Below, one piece after another: positions 50,354-59,174 of a stretch of 64,000 bases of DNA. The position numbers were made by a program, and so were the translations under genes. Location: the NCBI GenBank assembly GCA_016872795.1, contig VGYZ01000008.1, positions 1 to 64,000 on the forward strand, read 5' to 3'. The notes under the pieces are model-generated. The model made no database searches, was not told the origin of the DNA, and saw only the letters and a list, made by a program, of their open reading frames with translations. The DNA comes from Planctomycetota bacterium (GTDB taxonomy: Bacteria > Planctomycetota > UBA1135 > GCA-002686595). The stretch's first letter is position 1. Each line of letters opens with the position of its first letter.

Positions 50354-50666
50354 GCAGATGAGCGTACTGCGCACACGGCGGAGCGTGCCAGATGGAGCGC
50401 GTGGAGGTCGCGCTTGGGTGCGTTCCCGCGGGGAACCTCGGCGCGTGGAACCTCGACGCACGGCCCGAGGATGTGCCCCGAGGTCGATGGCACTTGGGTG
50501 CTTGCGGAGCTGCTCGCGCTCGACCGCGGCGGCGCGACGCGCGCAGGGGCTGGGCATCGACAAGGACGTTTTCGAGCGACCCTGAGGTGGCCTCGCTATC
50601 GTGTTGTCCACAGCGCCGGTCGCAGGGGTCGGCGCCCGCAGGTTCGAGGACAGGGGAGAAGTCGGC
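50354..50666. other. 313-bp intergenic region
   Basis: Lies between the divergent aminotransferase and YebC-like genes. It contains a 6-bp inverted repeat GTTCCC/GGGAAC around GCG (50422-50436) and two copies of CTTGGGTGC. Three short protein-like stretches occur in different plus frames: one from the ATG at 50392, then PEVDGTWVLAELLALDRGG, then LGIDKDVFERP ending at 50585. They could be a decayed small gene. A GGGGAGA ribosome binding site lies 8 nt before the ATG at 50667. I see no intact gene. Confidence 0.4.
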
Positions 50667-51377
50667 ATGGGCCGTCAGTGGCTCCAGAAGAAGCGCGAGA
50701 TCAACGCCAACAAGCGTGCCAAGATCACCACCAAGCTCGTGCGCGAGATCACGGTCGCCGCGAAGCTCGGCGCGCCCGATCCGGCCATGAACGCGCGCCT
50801 CGAAGTGGCCGTGGAAGCGGCGCGCAAGCAGTCGGTCTCGAACGATGTGATCACGCGCGCGATCAAGAAGGCCGCGGGTGGAGGCGATGGCGCCGCACAG
50901 CTCGAGCTCGTCACCTTCGAGGGCATGACGCCGCACAAGGTGCCCGTGATCGTCGAGTGCCTGACGGACAACCGCAACCGCACTGCGCCCGACATGCGCT
51001 CGCTGTTCCGCGAGGCGCAGTTCGGTGCCAAGGTCATGTTCCTCTTCGACCATGTGGGCACGATCGAGGCCACGCATGAAGATGTCGCGCTCGACCGCGA
51101 TGGCGCGGCCATCGAGGCGGGCGCCCAGGATGTCGAGCCGCTGGAGGACACGCCGGAAGGCCAGATCGGCGCGCGCTTTTTCACGGAGCCCGCGGACCTC
51201 GACGCCGTGTTGCGCGCGCTCAAGGCCGCCGGCTGGCGCGTGACGACCTCCGAGATGGGCTACCGCCCCAAGGACAAGGTCACGCTCTCGCCTGAGCAGC
51301 GCGGCGAGGTCGAGAGCTTCCTCGAGGCCATCGACGACCACGACGACTGCCACCGCATCTACACCGCGCTCGCCTGA
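50667..51377 (+). CDS. YebC/PmpR-family protein (YeeN-like)
   Basis: 236 residues from the ATG at 50667, preceded by GGGGAGA at good spacing. The first residues are MGRQWLQKKREINANKRAKI rather than the GHSKW start of standard YebC, closer to YeeN. The family core follows: AAKLGAPDPAMNARLEVAVE, SNDVITRAIKKAAGGGDG, TFEGMTPHKVPVIVECLTDN, FLFDHVGTIEA, and the end LEAIDDHDDCHRIYTALA. YebC-family proteins bind DNA as regulators or help ribosomes through proline stretches; the YeeN branch is less studied. Convergent with the pseudouridine synthase at 51385, 7 bp apart. Confidence 0.9.
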   Translation: MGRQWLQKKREINANKRAKITTKLVREITVAAKLGAPDPAMNARLEVAVEAARKQSVSNDVITRAIKKAAGGGDGAAQLELVTFEGMTPHKVPVIVECLTDNRNRTAPDMRSLFREAQFGAKVMFLFDHVGTIEATHEDVALDRDGAAIEAGAQDVEPLEDTPEGQIGARFFTEPADLDAVLRALKAAGWRVTTSEMGYRPKDKVTLSPEQRGEVESFLEAIDDHDDCHRIYTALA

Positions 51378-51384
51378 GCTCGGG

Positions 51385-52218
51385 TTAGCGCTGGAAGGCC
51401 CGCGGAGGCGGGGCTTCGAGCACGAGGGGCGCGCCGGTGACCGGGTGGGGGAGCTCGAGTCGCAGAGCGTGCAGGGCCATGCGCGAGGCGCTCATTCCGT
51501 AGCGCTCGTCTCCGACGATCGGGTGGCCGATCCACGCGAGGTGGGCGCGGATCTGGTGTCGACGGCCGGTGTCGAGCTCGACTTCGAGGAGCGACTGGTG
51601 CTCGCGCGTCTCGAGCGTGCGGTAGCGCGTGCGCGCATCGCGTGCTCCCTCGCGGTTGCCGACGCGCACGAACAGGCTCGCGTCTTCCCACAGCGGCGCG
51701 TCGATCGTGCCCTCGGGCGGCACGGGCCGACCCTCGACCCAGGCGAGGTAGGTCTTGCGAGCCGCGCTCCAGCGCGCCTGCACGATCTGTTGCACATCGC
51801 GGGAGAGCGCGAACAGCAGCACGCCGGAGGTGTCGCGATCGAGCCGGTGCACGGGCCATGCGCGAGCGGGGTGCCCCGGTCGGCCGATGTGCTCCTTCAC
51901 GAGCGCCAGCGCGGTCTTCTCGCGCTCGCTGTCGGTGGAGACGGAGAGCAACCCCGCGGGCTTGTGGATGGCGACGAGCCACTCGTCCTCGTGCAGCAGC
52001 GCGAGCTTGGCGCCGCTCGCAGGAACGCCGGTGCGCTCTCCGACTTCGACCGTGTCGCCCGGGGCGAGCAGCTCGTTGCGTCGGACGGCGATGCCGTTGA
52101 CCCGCACCGCACCCGAGCGGATGCGCTGCTCGAGGGTCGAGCGCTTCCAGTCGGGCAGGACGGAGCGCAGGAACTCGAGCAGCCGCACGGGGCGGTCGAC
52201 GGGAAACGGCGCGCTCAT
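51385..52218 (-). CDS. RluA-family pseudouridine synthase (second copy)
   Basis: 277 residues from the ATG at 52218. An S4-like N-terminal segment (about 10-60, LLEFLRSVLPDWKRSTLEQR) precedes the catalytic domain. Asp lies in WPVHRLDRDTSGVLLFA, RKTYLAWVEG follows, and the late motif is TGRRHQIRAHLAWIGHP. It is shorter and distinct from the RluD-like protein at 6701, closer to RluC/TruC-type enzymes. Target RNA unknown. slyD lies 157 bp upstream on the same strand. It ends with a Pro/Arg-rich tail. Confidence 0.9.
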   Translation of the reverse strand: MSAPFPVDRPVRLLEFLRSVLPDWKRSTLEQRIRSGAVRVNGIAVRRNELLAPGDTVEVGERTGVPASGAKLALLHEDEWLVAIHKPAGLLSVSTDSEREKTALALVKEHIGRPGHPARAWPVHRLDRDTSGVLLFALSRDVQQIVQARWSAARKTYLAWVEGRPVPPEGTIDAPLWEDASLFVRVGNREGARDARTRYRTLETREHQSLLEVELDTGRRHQIRAHLAWIGHPIVGDERYGMSASRMALHALRLELPHPVTGAPLVLEAPPPRAFQR

Positions 52219-52375
52219 GCCGCGCAAGCCTACCAGCCGCCGCTCGCGCGCCTCGACCACGAGCAGGCGGTGCGTGCCGCCTCGGCGCGAGTGGTCTTGC
52301 CGACGATCTCGCGCGCAGGCGGTCGACGGCTCGTGACCGAGCGAGCGCGACGGGGCGCGGCTCGCGAATTCGCGC

Positions 52376-52858
52376 TCAGTGGTGGTGAACGCCGGGTCCG
52401 TGCACGTGGCCGTGCTCGGGCTCCTCGTCCGTGGCGGCGCGAACGGCGACCACCGTCACCTCGAAGTTGAGGTGCACGCCCGCGAGCTCGTGGTTGGCGT
52501 CGAGCCACACCGCATCGTCCTCGACCTTGACCAGCCTCACGACCTGCTCGCCCTCGGGGCCCGAGGCCTGAAACTGCGTGCCCACATCGAGGGGCGCGCC
52601 TTTGGGCATGTGCGAGCGCGGAACGCGCGCGACCATGTTCTCGTCGCGCAGGCCGTAGCCGTCCTCGGGAGCGATGCGGACCTTGATGGCCGCTCCGATG
52701 CCCTTGCCCAAGAGCGCTCGCTCGAGGCCCGGGATCAGGTCGCCGACGCCGTGGATGTAGGTCAGCGGATCGCCGCCGCGCGAGCTGTCGAGCTCCGTGC
52801 CCGAATCGTCGGTCAGCGTGTAGTCGATCGAGACGACGCTGTGGTCAGAAATCTTCAT
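52376..52858 (-). CDS. slyD: FKBP-type peptidyl-prolyl isomerase, SlyD-like
   Basis: 160 residues. The SlyD order of FKBP and inserted-in-flap (IF) chaperone domains is present. SVVSIDYTLTDDSGTELDSS opens the FKBP part, YIHGVGDLIPGLERALLGK is the conserved core, APEDGYGLRDENMVARVPRS leads into the IF domain, and DANHELAGVHLNFEVTVVAV closes the FKBP fold. The C-terminus is a short histidine-rich tail (HGHVHGPGVHHH), the metal-binding feature of SlyD. It acts as a cytoplasmic proline isomerase/chaperone and possibly in nickel delivery; no hydrogenase or urease gene is near. About 150 bp without a recognised gene precede it. Confidence 0.93.
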   Translation of the reverse strand: MKISDHSVVSIDYTLTDDSGTELDSSRGGDPLTYIHGVGDLIPGLERALLGKGIGAAIKVRIAPEDGYGLRDENMVARVPRSHMPKGAPLDVGTQFQASGPEGEQVVRLVKVEDDAVWLDANHELAGVHLNFEVTVVAVRAATDEEPEHGHVHGPGVHHH

Positions 52859-53011
52859 TGCAGTCCTGCTTGCGGAGGCGGCTTCGGGATTCGAACCGAG
52901 CGTAACCGGCGAGCGAGGCGAAGCCAGACGCGGGAGTGTCGCACACGAGCGGCCAGATGCCAGCGCGGAGCGCGGAATTTGGGTCGCGGCGCATCAGCGC
53001 ACGCGGCGTCG
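52859..53011. other. Non-coding stretch upstream of slyD
   Basis: No gene that I can support. It contains GGCTTCG (52880-52886) complementary to CGAAGCC (52920-52926), a possible hairpin, and a T-loop-like GATTCGAACC that fails as a tRNA arm. It probably includes the slyD promoter and eroded sequence of the remnant at 53012. Confidence 0.4.
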
Positions 53012-53237
53012 TCACAGCAGCAGGTCGTGGCTGGCCGTGATGTCGTGGATCTCGGGCATCGCCAGACGCTCTCGTTCGCGCGCGCGTCGATCCTGCGGCT
53101 GTAACAGACGCAGGTAGCCACCGCGCGCGGCGTCGAAGCTGTGGCCGCGCTCGCACGGCCAACGCTTGGGCTTGGGGGCGCAGCGCAGCCGCGCAGTCGC
53201 GCACGCTGCACGCCAGCGGCGGGTCGAAGTCGCTCAC
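53012..53237 (-). pseudogene. Frameshifted N-terminal remnant of an RlmA-like rRNA methyltransferase
   Basis: Starts with a GTG at 53237 that overlaps the ung stop (GTGA, 53234-53237). The first frame reads SDFDPPLACSVRDCAAALRP and QAQALA. After one extra base near 53156 the next frame reads CERGHSFDAARGGYLRLLQP followed by QDRRA, then loses similarity and stops at 53012. The C-x4-C ... C-x3-H zinc site and the GHSFD-x-A-R-x-GY-x-x-LLQPQDRR stretch match the N-terminus of 23S rRNA guanine-N1 methyltransferases (RlmA family). The SAM-binding methyltransferase domain is missing. Real decay is likely because both a frameshift and truncation are present. Confidence 0.65.
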
Positions 53238-53917
53238 GCGGACAGTCCGTCGGAGAGCGACCAGTCGATCGTGCCTTGCCCGTGCGCCGCGAGCGCCGCA
53301 TTGGCGCGCGAAAACGGGCGCGAGCCCAAGAACTTGCGCGCGGAAAGTGGCGAAGGGTGGGCGCACTCGATGCGCGTGTGGCGCGCGTCGAGGAGCTCGG
53401 CCTTCGCGCGCGCGGAGTTGCCCCACAGGAGGAACACCACATGCTCGCGGCGCGAGACAGCGCGCAGCGCGGCATCGGTGAAGCGCTCCCAACCGCGGCC
53501 CGCATGCGAGTTGGCCTCGTCCTTGCGCACGGTGAGCACGGTGTTCAAGAGCAACACGCCTTGGGCCGCCCAGCTCGCGAGATCGCCGTGCGCCGGCCGC
53601 GCGAGTCCGAGGTCGCTCTCGAGTTCCTTGAAGATGTTGCGCAGGGAAGGCGGGATCGCGACGCCCGACTTCACGCTGAAGCACAGGCCGTGCGCCTGGG
53701 CGTCGCCGTGGTAGGGATCCTGTCCGACGATGACCGCGCGCACGCGCTCGAGCGGCGTGAGCGCGAACGCCGCGAAGACATCGTGCGGCGGCGGAAACAC
53801 GACTTTGCTCGCGCGCTCCGCGTCCACGAAGCGCTCGAGCGCAGCGAAGTAGGGCTGCTCGATCTCGAGGCCGAGTTCCGCGCGCCACGACGCGGGCAGG
53901 GCGTGGGGGAGGCTCAT
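53234..53917 (-). CDS. ung: Uracil-DNA glycosylase (family 1)
   Basis: 227 residues. The water-activating loop is GQDPYHG (D67, H70), and the DNA-intercalation loop is HPSPLSARKF (187-196). The uracil-binding segment appears as LLLNTVLTVRKDEANSHAGRGWERFT. It removes uracil from DNA to start base-excision repair. The start ATG at 53917 gives the usual length. Divergent from the Nudix gene with 56 bp between starts. Its stop overlaps the GTG of the rlmA remnant, showing that the two were once translationally coupled. Confidence 0.96.
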   Translation of the reverse strand: MSLPHALPASWRAELGLEIEQPYFAALERFVDAERASKVVFPPPHDVFAAFALTPLERVRAVIVGQDPYHGDAQAHGLCFSVKSGVAIPPSLRNIFKELESDLGLARPAHGDLASWAAQGVLLLNTVLTVRKDEANSHAGRGWERFTDAALRAVSRREHVVFLLWGNSARAKAELLDARHTRIECAHPSPLSARKFLGSRPFSRANAALAAHGQGTIDWSLSDGLSA

Positions 53918-53956
53918 CGGGGCGACTACATTAGCGCGCTCGCGCTCGCTCGGCGG

Positions 53957-53962
53957 TAGGCT
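53957..53962 (+). promoter_or_regulatory. Candidate -10 element of the Nudix gene
   Basis: TAGGCT, 11 nt before the ATG at 53974, matching the TAGNNT pattern seen before several other genes here. No ribosome binding site is visible between it and the start. Confidence 0.35.
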
Positions 53963-53973
53963 CTGCGCCCGCC

Positions 53974-54420
53974 ATGCCGAGCGCCTTTTTTCGAGCCAGC
54001 GTGGGCTGTGTCGTCACGGACGGCGCGGGGCGCGTGCTCATGCTGCGCCGCCGTGGACGCGGCGCGGGCAGTTGGCAGTTCCCGCAGGGCGGGATCGAGG
54101 AGGGCGAGGAGCCGCGCGCGGCGCTCGTGCGCGAACTCGCCGAGGAAGCGGGGCTGGGAAGCGCGGCGCTCGAGATCGTGAGCGAGCATCCGCGCTGGAT
54201 CGCCTACGAGCTGCCGCGCGAGCTGCGCAACGCGAAGGTCGGGCTCGGGCAGGTGCAGCGCTGGTTCGTCGCGCGCTTGCGCGCGGGGATCACGCCGTGC
54301 CCCGACGGCATCGAATTCGATGCGTTCGAGTGGGTCGCTCCCGCCGAGGCGCTCGCGCGCGCCGTCGAGTTCCGGCGCGCAGGCTACGCCGAGGTGCTCG
54401 CCGCGGCCGCGCTCGCCTAG
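53974..54420 (+). CDS. Nudix hydrolase, RppH-like
   Basis: 148 residues. The Nudix box is complete at 40-62 (GIEEGEE, then RELAEEAGL). The preceding GSWQFPQGG is characteristic of RppH-type RNA pyrophosphohydrolases and dinucleoside polyphosphate hydrolases, which remove pyrophosphate from mRNA 5' ends or cleave ApnA. The late segment FDAFEWVAPAEALARAVEFRRAGY also fits that subgroup. Assignment beyond the Nudix fold is inference. Convergent with the prolyl aminopeptidase at 54431, with ten bases between stops. Confidence 0.9.
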   Translation: MPSAFFRASVGCVVTDGAGRVLMLRRRGRGAGSWQFPQGGIEEGEEPRAALVRELAEEAGLGSAALEIVSEHPRWIAYELPRELRNAKVGLGQVQRWFVARLRAGITPCPDGIEFDAFEWVAPAEALARAVEFRRAGYAEVLAAAALA

Positions 54421-54430
54421 TCGGGGCCGC

Positions 54431-55369
54431 TCACGCCAGCGCGTCGGTCTCGCGGATCAGCGCGGCGCGGATCCCGACTTCGGTCATCGAGTGTCCGGCG
54501 TCGTTGACGACGATGAACTTGGCCTCGGGCCAGACCCTGTGCAGGTCCCAGGCCGAGCGCATCGGGCACACCACATCGTAGCGTCCCTGCACGATCACGG
54601 CGGGGACCTTGCGCAGCTTCTTGGCGCCCACGAGCAACTGATCGTCGCTCGCGAGGAAGCCCTTGTTGACGAAGTAGTGCGCCTCGATGCGCGCGAACGC
54701 ATCGGCGAACTCATCGCCGCCGAAGCGTTCGATGAGCTTGGGGTCGACGAACAGCTTGCTCGTCGTGCCTTCCCAGATCGACCAAGCCTTGGCGGCGCGC
54801 GCGCGCACGGCCTTGTTCTTGCTCGTGAGCCGCTTGTAGTAGGCGGCCATCATGTCGCCGCGCTCGCGCACGGGGATCGGCTCGAGGTAGCGCTCCCACG
54901 CGTCGGGGAAGATGTGGCTCGCGCCCTCCTGATAGAACCACAAGAGTTCGCTGCGACGCAGGAGGAAGATGCCGCGCAGGACGAGTCCGAGCACGCGGCG
55001 CGTGTGGGTCTGCGCGTAGGCGAGGCTGAGGGTGCTGCCCCAGCTGCCGCCGAACACGACCCACTTGTCGATGCCAAGGTGCGCGCGCAGCTTCTCGATG
55101 TCGGCGACGAGGTCCCAGGTGGTGTTCTCGCGTAGCTCCGCGTGCGGCGTGCTCTTGCCGCAGCCGCGCTGGCTGAACAGCACGATGCGCCACTTGCGCG
55201 GGTCGAAGTAGCGGCGGTAGACGGGATCGATGCCGCCGCCGGGCCCGCCGTGCAGGAAGACCAACGGCTTGCCCTTGGGGTTGCCGCACTCCTCCCAATG
55301 AATCGTGTGCAACTCGGAGACCTTCAGCATGCCCTCGCGGTAGGGCTCGATCTCCGGGAAGAGTTCCAT
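54431..55369 (-). CDS. pip: Proline iminopeptidase (prolyl aminopeptidase)
   Basis: 312 residues from the ATG at 55369, whose MELFPEIEPYREGMLKVS start is that of the family; an in-frame ATG at 55411 would add 14 residues. Alpha/beta hydrolase fold: oxyanion segment FLHGGPGGG (39-46), SQRGCGKSTPHA, nucleophile S109 in GGSWGST, catalytic Asp in VQGRYDVVCP, and His in NDAGHSMTE. It releases N-terminal proline from peptides in the cytoplasm. Divergent from the secreted P-domain-like gene at 55461. Confidence 0.95.
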   Translation of the reverse strand: MELFPEIEPYREGMLKVSELHTIHWEECGNPKGKPLVFLHGGPGGGIDPVYRRYFDPRKWRIVLFSQRGCGKSTPHAELRENTTWDLVADIEKLRAHLGIDKWVVFGGSWGSTLSLAYAQTHTRRVLGLVLRGIFLLRRSELLWFYQEGASHIFPDAWERYLEPIPVRERGDMMAAYYKRLTSKNKAVRARAAKAWSIWEGTTSKLFVDPKLIERFGGDEFADAFARIEAHYFVNKGFLASDDQLLVGAKKLRKVPAVIVQGRYDVVCPMRSAWDLHRVWPEAKFIVVNDAGHSMTEVGIRAALIRETDALA

Positions 55370-55460
55370 GAGACGAGCGGGCGATGTGGGGCGGTTTCTG
55401 GCGGCCTTCATGGGGCGCGAGGATAGCGCTTCCGGGGCGGTTACCGACCATGCCCGGACC

Positions 55461-56467
55461 ATGGAGCAGGCGTACCCGATCCTCGGTTCGGCGCTCCTCC
55501 TCGGCTCAGGTGCACGCGCGCAGGATGCGGCGGCAGTTCACCAGCGCATGCCGGCGATCGCGGCGGAGCTCGATGCCGCGCGCTCCGCGGGCGCGGCGCA
55601 GGCGCGTCTCGACGAACTTCAGTCGATGTACTCCGAACTGTCGCGACGCGTCGGCGGCGACGATCCTGCCAACGCGAGCTGGGGCAGCCCGCACGCTCCG
55701 AGCGTGCAGTCCGATATCGGCCCGCACTTTCAGGTCGGACCGGCCTGCGGTGGCGCGAGCGTCGCGACGGCCACCTTCGCGGGCACCGTCGGCCCGATTC
55801 CGACGACCTCACTCGTCGAGTTCTCGCTGCAGGCGAGCGGGCTCGGCGCGAGCCTCACGAACCTCGTGGCCGTGCCGTTGCTCGCGCCGGAAGGTTCGTT
55901 CGACAATGTCCTCGGCCAGAACCCGACGGCAGCTGGGTGCTCGAGGCGCACGACGACCACGCGCTCGATGTCGGCACGCTCGTGCGCTGGGATCTGATCG
56001 TCGAGACCTGCGCGGTCGCGCTGCCGCAGGTGTACTGCACGCCGCTCGCGCCCGGATCGTCGAGCGGTTGCATCCCGCAGCTCTCGGCGCCCGGAAATCC
56101 CAACCTCGCGCACAGCGGCACCTGCGTGCTCACGCTGTCGCAGGTCGAGGGCCAGCGCGCGGGCATCTTCTTCTACGGCATCAACGGCTCGCAGCTGCAG
56201 AGTTGGTGCAATGCTCAAGGCCAGAGCTTCCTGTGCGTGCGTCCGCCGACGCAGCGCGCGCTGTCGTCTGACTCCCTCGGCACATCCCTCATGTGCAACG
56301 GGTCGTTCACTCTCGACTGGAATGCCTTCCAGCTCGCCAACCCGACCGCGCTCGGCAACCCCTTCGGCAGCGGCTCGACCGTCGAGGTGCAGGGCTGCTT
56401 CCACGACCCGACCGCGTGCAAGACGACTTTCCTCTCGCCGGCGGCAACGCTCACCTACCAGCCCTGA
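55461..56467 (+). pseudogene. Secreted P-domain-like protein, frameshifted, with C-terminal module
   Basis: The frame from ATG 55461 gives a signal peptide (MEQAYPILGSALLLGSGARA), a short helical stretch and the start of a beta domain (ATATFAGTVGPIPTTSLVEF) up to NP at 55925. The continuation DGSWVLEAHDDHALDVGTL, then VRWDLIVETC, is in another frame from 55925. The two pieces join as NP-DGSW if one base is restored near 55923. The joined region resembles the proprotein-convertase P domain (NPDGSW...DDxxxDxGTLxxWxL). From 56033 the copy of the shared secreted-protein module follows to the TGA at 56465. The downstream frame looks intact, so the shift is recent or a sequencing error in a C-run. 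Confidence 0.7.
56033..56464 (+). repeat. C-terminal secreted-protein module, copy B
   Basis: Opens YCTPLAPG, then GC, QVEGQRAGIFFYGING, SFLCVRPPTQR, MCNGSFTLDWNAF and a cysteine-bearing FHDP in place of WxRDP. The NLSNALQF ending is eroded to LSPAATLTY. Closest to copy A. Confidence 0.7.
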
Positions 56468-56481
56468 AGCACCAGCGGCCT

Positions 56482-58295
<1,814 letters not shown>

Positions 58296-58299
<4 letters not shown>

Positions 58300-58730
58300 A
58301 CGCGCAAGGTGTCGCCTTGCCAGTCGCGCACCGCGCGCTTGATGTCGACGGGCTTCTCGAGTTTGCCCGCGAGCACCGCATCGACGAGGGCAGGCAGCTC
58401 CGCATCGCTCGCGAAGCGCAGCGCGATCACCTGCTTGAGCCCGAGTCGCTCGATGTCCGCGCCCCGATGGGCTCCGAGCACGCGCTGGAGTCGCAGGCGC
58501 GTCTCGTTGCGAATGAGGCGATCTTGGACGACCATCGCACGGCTGCGCGAGGCATTCCACACGACCAGCAGGGCCAGCGCGACCAGCGCGAGCAGCAGCG
58601 AGTCGAAGTTGAACTCCGCTGCCGCGCGCCAGATGGAGCGACCCGTGAAGACGAGCAGCACGAGGCCCGCCGCGAGGTAGGACAAGGGCGGCATCGCGCG
58701 ATGGTTGGCGAAGTTCTGGGCGTGGTTCAT
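58296..58730 (-). CDS. DUF6526 family membrane protein
   Basis: 144 residues. It begins AQNFANHRAMPPLSYLAAGL, with two hydrophobic helices at about 16-33 and 43-60. A soluble part follows with VVQDRLIRNETRLRLQ, LGLKQVIALRFASDAELPAL and DIKRAVRDWQGDTLRV. This pattern matches the DUF6526 family from memory; function unknown. Its stop overlaps the ABC exporter start by 4 bp, so the two are translated together and may work together. The 70 bp upstream hold a 6-bp hairpin (58768-58781). Confidence 0.75.
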
Positions 58731-58800
58731 GGGCCGAGGAGCTTCGTTCCCACCCTCGCGCCGTTCAAGGGCGCTCGCCCTCGTTCCCTGTCGTCTGCGC

Positions 58801-59127
58801 TCAGAGCGTGATGACCTTCGCGGCCGCGTCGAGCTCGCGCAGGATCGTGTCCATGTCGGAAATGCGTCCGGCGGCCGGCTGAACGCCGTAGTGCTCGAGG
58901 CATGTTCCGCAGGGCACGAGATCGACGCCGCGCTCGTGCAGCAAGGTCAGCTCCGCCAGCACGGGCGAGTCGGCCGCCACGAGCCGCACGCCGGAGTTGA
59001 ACAGGACGATCGCGTCGAGTTCGCGCAGCGCGAGCGCCTTGCGCAGGAAGGTCGCGAGGATGCGCTGACCGAGCGCGCGATCACCGTGACCCATCTGGTC
59101 TTGATGGAGCACCACCGCCGTGCGCAT
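58801..59127 (-). CDS. DsrE-fold protein like the YedF C-terminal domain
   Basis: 108 residues of the DsrE/DsrF fold. The sequence follows the C-terminal domain of YedF, the sulfurtransferase-like protein: QMGHGDRALGQRILATFLRK, IVLFNSGVRLVAADSPVLAE, VDLVPCGTCLEHYGV with its CxxC cysteines, and a final AAKVITL. The N-terminal TusA domain of full YedF is absent. It may handle sulfur or selenium transfer, but no partner gene is visible. The region up to the stop of the beta-helix gene (59175) contains nothing else. Confidence 0.8.
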   Translation of the reverse strand: MRTAVVLHQDQMGHGDRALGQRILATFLRKALALRELDAIVLFNSGVRLVAADSPVLAELTLLHERGVDLVPCGTCLEHYGVQPAAGRISDMDTILRELDAAAKVITL

Positions 59128-59174
59128 GGCTCAGCGTCCATCCGATCCGCGGCGCGCGCTCGGCGTGCGTTCGC

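Noticed and set aside
52880-52910. tRNA-like T-loop (GATTCGAACC on the plus strand)
   Set aside because: The flanking 5-bp T stem does not pair and no acceptor or D arm is found at the right distance.
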